Shown here: in pieces, positions 54,370-63,945 of the stretch
Layout: each line of letters starts with the position of its first letter
How positions within the stretch are numbered: position 1 is the stretch's first letter
Assembly: GCF_000620505.1 (NCBI RefSeq)
Contig: NZ_JIBC01000014.1
Coordinates: 42,321-106,320 of the forward strand
Reading direction: 5' to 3'
Origin: Sulfitobacter sp. 20_GPM-1509m
GTDB lineage: Bacteria > Pseudomonadota > Alphaproteobacteria > Rhodobacterales > Rhodobacteraceae
Length of the DNA stretch: 64,000 nucleotides
Position numbers and translations under genes: made by a program
Notes under the pieces: generated by a model
Databases searched by the model: none
Told to the model about the DNA's origin: nothing
Seen by the model: the letters and a program-made list of their open reading frames with translations, nothing else

Positions 54370-54385
54370 CGATACACATGTATCG
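54370..54385. promoter_or_regulatory. Palindrome, candidate IclR operator
   Basis: CGATACACATGTATCG: arms CGATAC/GTATCG with ACAT between, and partial extension outward (TA...TA). Lies 52 bases before the IclR start and 65 bases before the M81 start. IclR sites are often such imperfectly extended dyads. Confidence 0.5.
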
Positions 54386-54449
54386 CTATGCAATACACTT
54401 GCTCGGTTAATGTTCCACGACAAGGGTCGGGCAAGAGGATGGGGATTTC

Positions 54450-55964
54450 ATGAAAGTAGCCTTGGCAGGCTTTCTGCACGAGACGAATACCTTTGCGCCC
54501 GATCCGGCGGATATGGCCGCGTTCCAGGCGGGCGGTGGATACGTTCCGTTTGTCAAGGGTGCTGGGATGTTTGAAGCCCTGCGCAGCGTTAATCTGGGCA
54601 TGTCAGGTGCGCTTGGTGTGGCTGCCGAAAAGGGATGGGATACGGTTCCGGTCCTGTGGGCGGGGGCGATTCCCTCGGCACTGGTGACGGAACAGGCGTT
54701 TGAACAGATCCTTGGCGACATAGTCGAAGGTATCCGCGCTGCGGGGCCGCTGGACGGGGTATTTCTGGACCTGCACGGCGCGATGGTTGCCGATCATGTC
54801 GACGACGGCGAGGGCGAGATTGCCGCCCGCGTGCGTGCAGTCGTGGGGCCCGATGTGCCCATTGCCGCGGCGCTGGACCTGCATGGCAATATTTCCCAGG
54901 CCTTTGTGGATACGGTCGATGTGCTGGTGGGATTCCGCACCTATCCGCATATCGACATGGCCGACACAGGTGCATCCGCGGCGCGGCTGCTGGACCAGTT
55001 GATGCGTACCGGCCAGCGCCCGGCCAAGGCGTTTCGGCAGATGTCCTATCTGGTGCCGATCCCGTTCCAGAGCACCGATCTGTCCCCGGCCCGTGCGCTT
55101 TACGAGGGGCTGGAGACGGTCGAGGCCGATGGCGCGTTGACCGCGTCGCTGTTCATGGGATTTCCGGCTGCGGACATTCCCGATTGCGGGCCCTGCGCGA
55201 TTGCATTCGCCGATACTCAAGAGGCGGCAGACCGTGCTGCCGATGCGATTGCAGCCTCTTATGAGGCGGTCGAGTCAGATTTCGACAACGTCACTTACCA
55301 GCCGGACGATGCTGTCGCCTATGCCCGGGCCGCAGCGGGCGCGGGTCCGATCGTGATTGCCGACACACAGGACAACCCCGGTGCGGGTGGTGTGTCTGCC
55401 ACGACGGGGATGTTGCGCGCGCTGGTCGATGCCAATGCCCGAAGCGCCGCCATCGGGCTGATCGTTGATCCCGAAACGGCCCGCCAGGCTCATGCCGCGG
55501 GGCAGGGGGCCACGGCCCGCTTTCGCATCGGTGGCCACGCGGCGTTGCCTGATATTCTGCCGGTTGAGGTTGAAGCGGAGGTTGCCTTTCTCTCTGATGG
55601 CAAGATGCAGGCGACAGGCCCCTACTATGGCGGCACCCATCTGGATTTTGGCCCATCCGCATGCCTGCGCATCGGCGGTGTATCGGTGGTGGTGACCAGC
55701 CGCATCGCCCAGATGGCCGACCGCGAGATGTTCCGTTTTGTGGGCGTCGAACCTGAAGAGCAGGCGATACTGGTTGTCAAAAGCTCGACCCACTTTCGCG
55801 CCGATTTCACGCCCATCGCCCGCGAGATCATCGTGGCCGTTGCCCCCGGCCCGATGCCTTTCAATCCCGCCGACCTGCCGTTCACACGGCTGCGCGAGGG
55901 GCTGCGACTGTGCCCGAACGGCCCTGCTTTCAAGACTGCGCGTGCCGACCCCGGCACGCCTTGA
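54450..55964 (+). CDS. M81 family metallopeptidase (MlrC-like)
   Basis: A 504-residue protein of the MlrC family, named after the microcystin-degrading enzyme MlrC of sphingomonads. Motifs: AGFLHETNTFAPDPADM, FLDLHGAMV, ALDLHGNISQ, TYPHIDMADTG and TQDNPGAGG; the Asp/His pairs are the likely Zn ligands. Homologues are common outside toxin degraders and probably hydrolyse small peptides or amides. First gene of an operon with a dipeptide-type ABC importer and two M20 enzymes, so it likely acts on the imported compound. It is not evidence for microcystin use. Confidence 0.88.
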   Translation: MKVALAGFLHETNTFAPDPADMAAFQAGGGYVPFVKGAGMFEALRSVNLGMSGALGVAAEKGWDTVPVLWAGAIPSALVTEQAFEQILGDIVEGIRAAGPLDGVFLDLHGAMVADHVDDGEGEIAARVRAVVGPDVPIAAALDLHGNISQAFVDTVDVLVGFRTYPHIDMADTGASAARLLDQLMRTGQRPAKAFRQMSYLVPIPFQSTDLSPARALYEGLETVEADGALTASLFMGFPAADIPDCGPCAIAFADTQEAADRAADAIAASYEAVESDFDNVTYQPDDAVAYARAAAGAGPIVIADTQDNPGAGGVSATTGMLRALVDANARSAAIGLIVDPETARQAHAAGQGATARFRIGGHAALPDILPVEVEAEVAFLSDGKMQATGPYYGGTHLDFGPSACLRIGGVSVVVTSRIAQMADREMFRFVGVEPEEQAILVVKSSTHFRADFTPIAREIIVAVAPGPMPFNPADLPFTRLREGLRLCPNGPAFKTARADPGTP

Positions 55965-56024
55965 TCGCGGCAGAACCCTGCCGCGCTTTAAACCACCAAC
56001 GAAAACCAACAAGGGAAACAAAAA

Positions 56025-57635
56025 ATGCTGACACTAAGATCTGCTTTGAAAACCACCCGCGGTCTGGCCGCGGCTCTGGCCACGGGCACAGCCCTGATGG
56101 CCCCCAGCGCGTTGCTGGCCCAGGACGGTGAGAAAACACTGACCGCCGTCATGCACTCGGGTTTGCGGGTGCTTGATCCGGTCATCACCACGGCGCACAT
56201 CACCCGCGACCATGCCTATATGATCTATGACGTGCTGACGGCCGTTGATGAGAATTTTGCCCCGCAGCCACAGATGGCAAGCTGGGAAGTGTCGGACGAC
56301 GGTCTGGTCTATACCTTTACGCTGCGCGACGGTCTGCTGTTCCACGATGGCGCGCCTGTGACCGGTGAGGATGTCGTTGCCTCGCTGAACCGTTGGGGCA
56401 AGCGCGATTCCGGCGGTCAGCTGATCTTTGACGTGACCGCCAGCCTTGAGGCCACGGATGACAAGACTGTCGTCTGGACCCTGACTGAACCTTTCGCGCC
56501 CCTGCTGGACGTGATCTCCAAACAGTCGGCAGTGCCGCCGTTCATCATGCCTGCGCGTATCGCAGCGACGTCGCCCGATGAGACCATCACCGAATATATC
56601 GGTTCCGGTCCCTTCGTCTTTAATGCCGACGAATACGAACCCGGCGTGTCGGTCACTTACGAGAAATTCGACGACTATGTGCCACGTTCGGAACCTGCGT
56701 CGTGGATGGCCGGCGGTAAAGTCGTCAACGTGGACAAGGTCGTCTGGACAACGATGCCGGATGCGCTGACTGCGATCAACGCGCTGTCGGCGGGCGAGAT
56801 CGACTATCTGGAGCAGGTGCAGATCGACCTGTTGCCGATCCTTGCCTCGAACCCCGATGTCACCGTCGAAAAGCGCGACGAACTGGGCTATGTCGCCGTG
56901 GGCCGCCCCAACTTCCTGCTGCCTCCCTTCGACAACCAGCTGATCCGTCAGGCGGCCATGGCCGCTCTGGACCAGGAATCGATGCTGGCGACGATGCAGG
57001 GCGATCCCGAATACTATAATGTATGTGGCGCGATCTTCGGTTGCTCGACTCCGCTGGGCAGCGAAGCCGGGTCCGAAGACCTGACCGGCGGCGCGAACAT
57101 CGAAAAGGCCAAGGCGCTGCTGGAAGAGGCCGGTTATGACGGCACGCCCGTCACGTTGATGGCGCCCACGGATGTGGTCAGCCTGATCAACCAGCCGGTC
57201 GTGGCGGCGCAAGCCCTGCGCGAAGCAGGCTTTGTCGTCGATCTGCAATCCATGGACTGGCAGTCGGTTGTACAACGTCGCGCCCAACAGAACCCGGTCA
57301 GCGAAGGTGGCTGGAACCTGTTCTTCACCAACTGGATGGTGCCGGAAATCTCTGATCCGCTGATCAACGTGATGGTCAACGGACGCGGGGATGACGCATG
57401 GTTCGGCTGGCCGACAGACCCCGAGATCGAAGAGCTGCGTGCAGCCTTTGTGGCCGCCCCTGATGCCGCCGCGCAAAAAGAGGTCGCGGAGAAAATCCAG
57501 GAGCACGTCATGACGAACGTCAACTACTTCATGATGGGCGAATACCTGATCCCGCAGGCGCGTCGTAACAACATCCAGAACATGCTGCCGTCCCCGGTGC
57601 CGGTGTTCTGGAACGTGACCAAAGAAGCTGAATAA
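56025..57635 (+). CDS. Dipeptide/oligopeptide-type ABC transporter substrate-binding protein
   Basis: A 536-residue family 5 binding protein. A signal peptide ends near residue 33 (APSALLA before QDGEK); the mature part shows YMIYDVLTAVDENFAPQPQM and YTFTLRDGLLFHDGAPVTGE, typical of DppA/OppA. AAGGGA precedes the ATG. A hairpin after the gene may give it higher expression than the permease genes. Ligand unknown but probably a peptide or acylated amino acid. Confidence 0.92.
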   Translation: MLTLRSALKTTRGLAAALATGTALMAPSALLAQDGEKTLTAVMHSGLRVLDPVITTAHITRDHAYMIYDVLTAVDENFAPQPQMASWEVSDDGLVYTFTLRDGLLFHDGAPVTGEDVVASLNRWGKRDSGGQLIFDVTASLEATDDKTVVWTLTEPFAPLLDVISKQSAVPPFIMPARIAATSPDETITEYIGSGPFVFNADEYEPGVSVTYEKFDDYVPRSEPASWMAGGKVVNVDKVVWTTMPDALTAINALSAGEIDYLEQVQIDLLPILASNPDVTVEKRDELGYVAVGRPNFLLPPFDNQLIRQAAMAALDQESMLATMQGDPEYYNVCGAIFGCSTPLGSEAGSEDLTGGANIEKAKALLEEAGYDGTPVTLMAPTDVVSLINQPVVAAQALREAGFVVDLQSMDWQSVVQRRAQQNPVSEGGWNLFFTNWMVPEISDPLINVMVNGRGDDAWFGWPTDPEIEELRAAFVAAPDAAAQKEVAEKIQEHVMTNVNYFMMGEYLIPQARRNNIQNMLPSPVPVFWNVTKEAE

Positions 57636-57643
57636 GCTTTACC

Positions 57644-57671
57644 AAGGGGCGCGCGGCAGCGTGCGCCCCTT
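57644..57671 (+). terminator. Intra-operon hairpin after the binding-protein gene
   Basis: AAGGGGCGC (57644-57652) and GCGCCCCTT (57663-57671) form a perfect 9-bp stem with a 10-base loop directly after the stop. Only a weak T-tract follows, so it may act as a partial terminator or 3'-end stabiliser, raising binding-protein levels. Confidence 0.6.
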
Positions 57672-57730
57672 TCCTCATTATATTGCGCGCCTGACGCATC
57701 CCGCCCGACCAACCCCAAGGAGCATCCCGC

Positions 57731-58672
57731 ATGTTCGTCTATATTCTTAAGCGTGTGCTGGCCACGATACCGGTGATGGTGATTGTCGCCATCTTCGTGT
57801 TCCTGCTGCTGCGCCTGACGCCGGGTGATCCGGCTGCGATCCTTGCCGGAGATGCGGCCACGCCTGCGCAACTTGAACGCATCCGCGACAGTCTGGGTCT
57901 GAACGATCCGCTGCTGACGCAATTCATGACATGGATGGGACAGTTGGCGCGTGGCGATCTGGGCACGTCGCTGTTGTCGAACACCTCGGTCGCCGGAATG
58001 GTCGGGGCCCGGCTTGGGCCCACCATCAACATCGCGTTGATGACCATCGTGATTTCGGTCCTGCTGGCCGTGCCGATGGGCGTGATTGCCGCATGGCGTC
58101 ACCGCACATGGGTCGATTTTCTGGTCATGTCCTTTTCGGTTCTGGGCTTTTCGGTGCCGGTCTTTGTGATCGGCTATATCCTGATCCAGATCTTTGCGAT
58201 CGACCTGCGCTGGGTGCCGGTACAAGGGTACAAGGCCCCCTCGGAAGGGTTCGGCGCTTTCTTCAGCCGCGCGATCCTGCCGTCGCTGACGCTGGCCACG
58301 ATCTATATCGCGCTGATTGCGCGGATGACCCGCGCGTCGATGCTGGAAGTGCTGGGCGAAGACTATATCCGCACCGCCCGCGCCAAGGGTGTGCGTGAAA
58401 ACGTGGTGCTGTTCCGCCACGCGCTGCGCAATGCCGCCGTGCCGATCCTGACGATCATCGGCACCGGTTTCGCGCTGTTGATCTCGGGCGTGGTGGTGAC
58501 CGAAAGCGTGTTCAACATCCCCGGCATCGGGCGGCTGACGGTCGATGCCATTCTGGCGCGCGACTATCCGGTGATCCAGGCGATGATCCTGCTGACCGCG
58601 GGCATCTACGTGATGGTCAACCTGCTGGTTGATATCTCCTATTCATTCTTCGACCCAAGGATCAGGTACTGA
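57731..58672 (+). CDS. Dipeptide-type ABC transporter permease (DppB-like)
   Basis: A 313-residue permease with six helices. N-terminus YILKRVLATIPVMVIV and LTPGDPAAILAGD; cytoplasmic EAA loop at EDYIRTARAKGVRENVV; C-terminus FNIPGIGRLTVDAILARDYP. These are the standard DppB/OppB features. AAGGAG occurs before the ATG. Works with the next two genes. Confidence 0.93.
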   Translation: MFVYILKRVLATIPVMVIVAIFVFLLLRLTPGDPAAILAGDAATPAQLERIRDSLGLNDPLLTQFMTWMGQLARGDLGTSLLSNTSVAGMVGARLGPTINIALMTIVISVLLAVPMGVIAAWRHRTWVDFLVMSFSVLGFSVPVFVIGYILIQIFAIDLRWVPVQGYKAPSEGFGAFFSRAILPSLTLATIYIALIARMTRASMLEVLGEDYIRTARAKGVRENVVLFRHALRNAAVPILTIIGTGFALLISGVVVTESVFNIPGIGRLTVDAILARDYPVIQAMILLTAGIYVMVNLLVDISYSFFDPRIRY

Positions 58673-58673
58673 C

Positions 58674-59561
58674 ATGGCCGAAACTCCTCAATCCCGACAC
58701 AGTGCCTTTCAGGTCCTCACCGGTCTGTTTTCCCTGCCCGCAGGGGCCCGCGTCGGCATCGGCCCGATCCTTGCCGCCGTGATCCTTGTGGTTATCGTGA
58801 TGGCGGCCCTGTTAGCACCGTATTACGTGCCCTACGATCCGCTGGCGATGAACGCGATGGCGCGGCTGAAACCGCCGTCACCGGAATTCCTGCTGGGCAC
58901 CGACCCCTATGGCCGCGACATCTTTAGCCGGGTGATGACCGGCGGGCGGGTGTCGCTGTTGATCGGTATCGGTGCGGCGGCGGTCAGCGTGGCGGTGGGG
59001 CTGGTCATCGGTCTGGTTGCGGGCTATTTCCGCACCGCCGACAGCATCATCATGCGGATCATGGACAGTCTGATGGCCATCCCCGCGATCCTGCTGGCGA
59101 TTGCGCTGGTGGCGTTGAACGGTCCCAGCCTGGGATCGGTGATCGTCGCCATCACGGTGCCCGAAGTGCCCCGCGTCGTGCGGCTGGTGCGGTCGGTGGT
59201 GCTGTCTGCGCGTGAAGAGCCATATGTCGAGGCGGCGATTGCGCTGGGCTCGTCGATGCCCAAGATCCTGATGCAACACCTGATGCCGAACACCTTTGCG
59301 CCGCTGATCGTGCAAGGCACTTATATCTGTGCTTCGGCGATCCTGATCGAGGCGATCCTGAGCTTTCTGGGGGCGGGCGTGTCGACGGAAATTCCCACAT
59401 GGGGGAACATCATGGCCGAAGGGCGCAGCTATTTTCAGATCAAGCCGGGGCTGATCTTCTGGCCGGGGCTGATGCTGTCGCTGTGCATTCTGGCGATCAA
59501 CCTGTTGGGCGACACCGCGCGTGATCTTCTGGACCCACGCATGAAAAAGCGGGAGGGATAA
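58674..59561 (+). CDS. Dipeptide-type ABC transporter permease (DppC-like)
   Basis: A 295-residue permease. Features: LGTDPYGRDIFSRVMTGG, EEPYVEAAIALGSSMPKIL (EAA loop) and LSFLGAGVSTEIPTWGNIMA, as in DppC/OppC. The start ATG is two bases after the stop of the preceding permease gene. Six helices are expected. The ATPase gene starts one base after its stop. Confidence 0.93.
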   Translation: MAETPQSRHSAFQVLTGLFSLPAGARVGIGPILAAVILVVIVMAALLAPYYVPYDPLAMNAMARLKPPSPEFLLGTDPYGRDIFSRVMTGGRVSLLIGIGAAAVSVAVGLVIGLVAGYFRTADSIIMRIMDSLMAIPAILLAIALVALNGPSLGSVIVAITVPEVPRVVRLVRSVVLSAREEPYVEAAIALGSSMPKILMQHLMPNTFAPLIVQGTYICASAILIEAILSFLGAGVSTEIPTWGNIMAEGRSYFQIKPGLIFWPGLMLSLCILAINLLGDTARDLLDPRMKKREG

Positions 59562-59562
59562 G

Positions 59563-61248
59563 ATGGAATTCAAATCCAAAGACTTCAGCGACGCCAAGCG
59601 CGTTCTCAAACTGCGCAAGCTCAGTGTCGGCCTGACCGGGCGACCCGACGCCGATCCGGTCCTGAACGAGATCGACCTGGATATTCGCGCGGGCGAAACC
59701 CACTGCCTTGTGGGCGAAAGTGGCTCGGGCAAGTCGGTGACATCGCTGGCGGTGATGGGTCTGTTGCCCAAGGATGCGCTGGAAATTCAGGGCGGATTGA
59801 TCGAGCTGGAAGGCGCCGAGATCACCAATGCCAAGCCTGCGCAGATGCGCGAGTTGCGGGCGCGGCGGATCGCGATGATCTTTCAGGAACCGATGACGGC
59901 GCTGAACCCGGTGCTGCGGGTGGGCGAGCAGATCGAAGAAGTGCTGAACATGCACACCGATATGTCCCGCGCCGAGGCCAAGAAACGCACCATCGACATG
60001 ATGGAGCAGGTGCACCTGCCCGATGTGGAGCGTATCTATTCGGCCTTTCCGCACCAGCTTTCGGGTGGTCAGCGTCAGCGTATCATGATTGCGATGGCCC
60101 TGATCCTTGATCCCGACCTGCTGATCGCGGACGAGCCGACAACGGCGCTGGACGTGACCACGCAGTTGCAGATCCTCAAGCTGATCTCGGAAATGCAGGA
60201 ACGCCACGGCACCGCGGTGCTGTTCATCACGCACGATATGGGCGTGGTGGCTGAAATTGCCGACACCGTCAGTGTGATGCAAAAGGGCCGGATCGTCGAA
60301 CGCGCGTCCATCCGCGATCTGCTGACCCACCCGAAAGAGGAGTATACCCGCACCCTGCTGGCGGCTGTGCCCAACCTTGCACCGCGCCCCGCGCGTGCGG
60401 CAGCAGGGGCGGGCGATGTCATCAAGGTCGAAGGCCTTGAGATGACCTATGGCGGCACCGGGTTCTTCCGGAAGTCCGCAGGCGTCAAGGCGGCGCAAGA
60501 TGTGAACTTTTCCATAGCACCCGGCCGGACGCTGGGCATTGTTGGTGAAAGCGGATCGGGCAAGTCCACGGTGGCGCGCTGTGTCATGCGGTTGATCGAC
60601 CCCACCGGCGGTGCCGTGACCGTGGCGGGCAAGGAGATCGCTCAGCTGAGCCGCCGCCAGTTGCAGCCGCACCGCAAACATTTCCAGATCGTGTTCCAGG
60701 ACCCCTACCGGTCGCTGAACCCGCGCTGGACCGTGGCGCGCAGCCTGTGCGAGGGGCCGATCAACTTTGGCACGTCAAAGGCCGATGCGATGGCTCATGC
60801 CGCCGAACTGCTTGAGCTGGTGAACCTGCCGCGCGATGCGCTGGACCGGTATCCGCACCAGTTCTCAGGCGGTCAACGTCAACGGCTTGCCATCGCGCGC
60901 GCCGTGGCGATGAAGCCCGACCTGCTGGTCGCGGATGAGGCTGTGTCGGCGCTGGATGTCAGCGTGCAGGCCCAAGTGCTGGATCTGCTGGACGATGTTC
61001 AGGACCGCTTTGGCATCGCCATGTTGTTCATCACCCACGACCTGCGCGTCGCGGCACAGATATGCGACGAGGTTCTGGTGATGCAAAAAGGATTGGTCGT
61101 CGAACACGGACCCGCGGGCGAGGTTCTGGCCAACCCCAGTCACGACTACACACGCAACCTGATCGAAGCGGCTCCGGGCCGCCATTGGGACTTTGCCAAT
61201 TTCCGCGCGCTGGACACAACGCGCGCACCACAAGGAGCCATCTCATGA
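59563..61248 (+). CDS. Fused dipeptide-type ABC transporter ATPase (DppD-DppF)
   Basis: A 561-residue protein with two complete ATPase domains. First half: Walker A GESGSGKSVT, signature LSGGQRQR, Walker B LLIADEPTTALD. Second half: GESGSGKSTV, FSGGQRQRLAI and LLVADEAVSALD. In most species DppD and DppF are separate; the fusion is common in several Alphaproteobacteria. AGGGATAAG precedes the ATG. Its stop overlaps the M20 gene start (ATGA). Confidence 0.94.
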   Translation: MEFKSKDFSDAKRVLKLRKLSVGLTGRPDADPVLNEIDLDIRAGETHCLVGESGSGKSVTSLAVMGLLPKDALEIQGGLIELEGAEITNAKPAQMRELRARRIAMIFQEPMTALNPVLRVGEQIEEVLNMHTDMSRAEAKKRTIDMMEQVHLPDVERIYSAFPHQLSGGQRQRIMIAMALILDPDLLIADEPTTALDVTTQLQILKLISEMQERHGTAVLFITHDMGVVAEIADTVSVMQKGRIVERASIRDLLTHPKEEYTRTLLAAVPNLAPRPARAAAGAGDVIKVEGLEMTYGGTGFFRKSAGVKAAQDVNFSIAPGRTLGIVGESGSGKSTVARCVMRLIDPTGGAVTVAGKEIAQLSRRQLQPHRKHFQIVFQDPYRSLNPRWTVARSLCEGPINFGTSKADAMAHAAELLELVNLPRDALDRYPHQFSGGQRQRLAIARAVAMKPDLLVADEAVSALDVSVQAQVLDLLDDVQDRFGIAMLFITHDLRVAAQICDEVLVMQKGLVVEHGPAGEVLANPSHDYTRNLIEAAPGRHWDFANFRALDTTRAPQGAIS

Positions 61249-62411
61249 GCGTTATCCCCAAAATCGAAGCCTTCGCTGCCGAGCTGACCGAGATTCGTCG
61301 CGATTTTCACGCGCATCCCGAACTTGGGTTCGAGGAAACCCGCACGGCGGCCATCGTGGCCGAGAAACTGCGCGCCTATGGTGTGGACGAGGTGCACGAA
61401 GGTCTGGGTGGCACCGGTGTTATTGGTCTGATCAAGGGGCAGGGCGGTGGCAACCGCCGCGTCGGCCTGCGCGCCGATATGGATGCGCTGCCGATTGAAG
61501 AGGCGTCTGGCGTTGCCTACAGCTCGACCAATCCGGGACGGATGCATGCTTGCGGCCATGACGGGCACACCACCATGCTGCTGGGCGCCGCCCGCTATCT
61601 GGCCGAGACCCGTGATTTCGACGGCACCGTGGTGCTGATCTTTCAGCCCGCCGAAGAGGGCTTGGGCGGTGCGCGCCGTATGATCGAAGAGGGCCTGTTC
61701 GAGAAATTCCCCTGTGACGAAATCTACGGGATGCACAACGACCCGAATTCGGAACCGGGCGTGGTCAGCGTGACACCGGGGCCTGCGATGGCCGGAGCCA
61801 GCTTTTTCGACATCACCATCACCGGCACCGGCAGCCACGCCGCCATGCCGCACCAGTCGAAAGATCCGATCGTGATCGGCACCGCGCTGATCCAGCAACT
61901 GCAATCTGTGGTCAGCCGCAACACGCCCCCGACCAAGCCGTTGGTGCTGTCGGTGACCAAGTTCAATTCCGGCTCGGCCTATAACGTCGTGCCCGGGGCC
62001 GCGACCATCGCGGGCACGATCCGCTATTTCCACGACGACGTGATCGAGATGGCCGAAAGCCGTATGCGCGAGCTGTGCGAAGGCATGGCGCTCGCTTACG
62101 GGGTCAAGATCGACGTGGACCTGCGCAATGTCTTTGACGTGCTGATGAACGACCCGGATCTGTCCACCGCCTATGTGGCTGCGGCTGCGGGAGTGGTCGG
62201 CGAGGATATGGCATCGGAAGGCACCGAGCAGGCGACAGGGTCCGAAGACTTTGCCGACATGCTCAAGGTGGTGCCGGGCGCCTATTGCCGTGTGGGTCAC
62301 GCGGGCAGCATTCCGCTGCACAATCCTGCCTTTGTGCTGGACGATGCCATCCTGCCGGTCGGCGCGTCCATCTATGCCCGCATCGTCGAGACGCGCCTGC
62401 CCAAGTCCTGA
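61245..62411 (+). CDS. M20D amidohydrolase (hippurate hydrolase-like)
   Basis: A 388-residue metal-dependent amidohydrolase. Motifs: RRDFHAHPELGFEE, RADMDALPIEE, HACGHDGHTTMLLGAARYL, QPAEEGLGGARRM and TGTGSHAAMPH; binuclear metal ligands are in place. Such enzymes remove acyl groups from N-acyl amino acids or cleave amino acid conjugates. The ATG overlaps the ATPase stop. Together with the next gene it likely processes the imported compound. Confidence 0.92.
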   Translation: MSVIPKIEAFAAELTEIRRDFHAHPELGFEETRTAAIVAEKLRAYGVDEVHEGLGGTGVIGLIKGQGGGNRRVGLRADMDALPIEEASGVAYSSTNPGRMHACGHDGHTTMLLGAARYLAETRDFDGTVVLIFQPAEEGLGGARRMIEEGLFEKFPCDEIYGMHNDPNSEPGVVSVTPGPAMAGASFFDITITGTGSHAAMPHQSKDPIVIGTALIQQLQSVVSRNTPPTKPLVLSVTKFNSGSAYNVVPGAATIAGTIRYFHDDVIEMAESRMRELCEGMALAYGVKIDVDLRNVFDVLMNDPDLSTAYVAAAAGVVGEDMASEGTEQATGSEDFADMLKVVPGAYCRVGHAGSIPLHNPAFVLDDAILPVGASIYARIVETRLPKS

Positions 62412-62469
62412 GGCGCTACACTATATACAACAACTGCCGGTGCATCGCCGCCGGACCGGAGGAGACACC

Positions 62470-63609
62470 ATGACCAACCCCCTTGATCTGCCCTTTGACG
62501 CAGATGAAATGATCGCAGGGCTGAAACCCTGGATCGAAACCGAAAGCCCGACCTTCGACGCCGCTGCCGTCAACCGGATGATGGACGTGGTCCAGCACGA
62601 TCTGGCGGCACTGGGCGCGCGGGTCGAGCGTATTCCTGGCCGGATGGGGTTGGGCGACAGCGTTCGTGCCACCATGCCCCACCCAAAGGCCGGGGAAGGC
62701 GGTATCCTGCTGCTGGGCCACCTTGATACGGTCCACCCTGTTGGCACGCTGAAACAGCTGCCGTTCAAGCGTGAGGGCGGCATCTGCTATGGTCCCGGCC
62801 TGATGGACATGAAGGGCGGCAACTATGTCTTTCTGGATGCGCTGCGCAAACTGCTGGCCGCAGGCGTTGAAACGCCGCTGCCGGTCACGGTCCTGTTTAC
62901 ACCGGACGAAGAGATCGGCACACCCTCGACCCGCGAGTTGATCGAAACCGAGGCCAAGCGGCACAAATACATCCTGGTCCCCGAACCGGCCCGCCCGGAT
63001 GGCGGCGCGGTGATCGGGCGCTATGCGATTGCCCGGTTCAACCTGCAAACCCGCGGCAAACCCAGCCACGCCGGCTGGGCGCTGGCCGAAGGCCGCTCGG
63101 CGATTGCCGAGATGGCAAAGTCGGTGGCGGTGATCGAAGGCATGACCACGGACGACTGTACGTTCTCGCTGGGGGTGTTCCATGCGGGCCAATGGGTGAA
63201 CTGCGTGTCGTCCTTTTGTGACGCCGAAGTGCTGAGCATGGCCAAGACACAGGAGCTGCTGGATGAAGGCGTGGCCAAGATGATGGCGCTGAACTCGGAC
63301 AGTGGCGACGTGATCATGGAGGTCAAGCGCGGTGTGACCCGCCCCGTGTGGGAACCGAACCAGCCCGGCACCATGGCAATGCTGAAGCTGGCACAAGAGA
63401 TCGCGGGCGAGATCGGCTTTGAAATGTCGGGAGCCTCGGCAGGTGGCGGCTCGGATGGCAACTTTACCGGCTTTCTGGGTCTGCCCACGCTGGATTCCAT
63501 CGGGGTGCGCGGCAAGGGGCTGCACACGTTGACCGAACACATCGAGATCGACAGCCTGGTCGAACGCGCCAAGCTGGCGGCGGCCCTTTATTGCCGTCTG
63601 GGCGCGTAA
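62470..63609 (+). CDS. M20 family peptidase (CPG2/ArgE-like)
   Basis: A 379-residue zinc-type peptidase. Metal-binding and catalytic motifs: LLGHLDTVHPVG, GPGLMDMKGG, FTPDEEIGTPSTR (catalytic Glu-Glu), and GASAGGGSDGN. This pattern is the carboxypeptidase G2/acetylornithine deacetylase group, which cleaves a C-terminal amino acid or N-acyl bond. GGAGGAG is spaced 6 bases before the ATG. Last gene of the operon, so the two M20 enzymes may act in sequence. Confidence 0.9.
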   Translation: MTNPLDLPFDADEMIAGLKPWIETESPTFDAAAVNRMMDVVQHDLAALGARVERIPGRMGLGDSVRATMPHPKAGEGGILLLGHLDTVHPVGTLKQLPFKREGGICYGPGLMDMKGGNYVFLDALRKLLAAGVETPLPVTVLFTPDEEIGTPSTRELIETEAKRHKYILVPEPARPDGGAVIGRYAIARFNLQTRGKPSHAGWALAEGRSAIAEMAKSVAVIEGMTTDDCTFSLGVFHAGQWVNCVSSFCDAEVLSMAKTQELLDEGVAKMMALNSDSGDVIMEVKRGVTRPVWEPNQPGTMAMLKLAQEIAGEIGFEMSGASAGGGSDGNFTGFLGLPTLDSIGVRGKGLHTLTEHIEIDSLVERAKLAAALYCRLGA

Positions 63610-63945
63610 ACAGCGCGAACCCTCTATATACTGCAGACGACCGCGCGGATGATGCGGTCGTCTTGCCCCAAGCCTCTCGTGATCCTGTGCGATTCCCCCT
63701 CGAGGCTGCCCAATTCCCCGAAATCCCGAAAATGACGCATTCGAAAGCGCGATTCTGACGTGACTCGGGTCAGTTCGCTGCGATGAATCGCGCTTGGGCG
63801 GGGATTCCCGCAGGAATACCGGGGTCCCGCGTCTGAAACATGAACCTGCTCCACCTTCTGGTGAGAAATGTTGATTGGTAACATATTGATTTAAAACGAG
63901 TTCCGGGTTTTTTTCAGAAAACTGTCATATTGCTGAAAAAAGGGG
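63610..63945. other. Non-coding gap at the right edge
   Basis: About 336 bases with no convincing gene. An 86-codon minus-strand frame (63624-63884) lacks a ribosome binding site and family resemblance. The last 60 bases are AT-rich (CGGGTTTTTTTCAG, CTGAAAAAAGG), like an UP element for the promoter that follows. Confidence 0.55.

Noticed and set aside
54450..55964. Microcystin degradation capability
   Set aside because: Only an MlrC-family gene is present; mlrA, mlrB and mlrD equivalents are missing and the neighbourhood is a generic peptide operon.
63624..63884. 86-codon minus-strand frame at right edge
   Set aside because: No ribosome binding site and no recognisable family; in a region resembling promoter/leader DNA.
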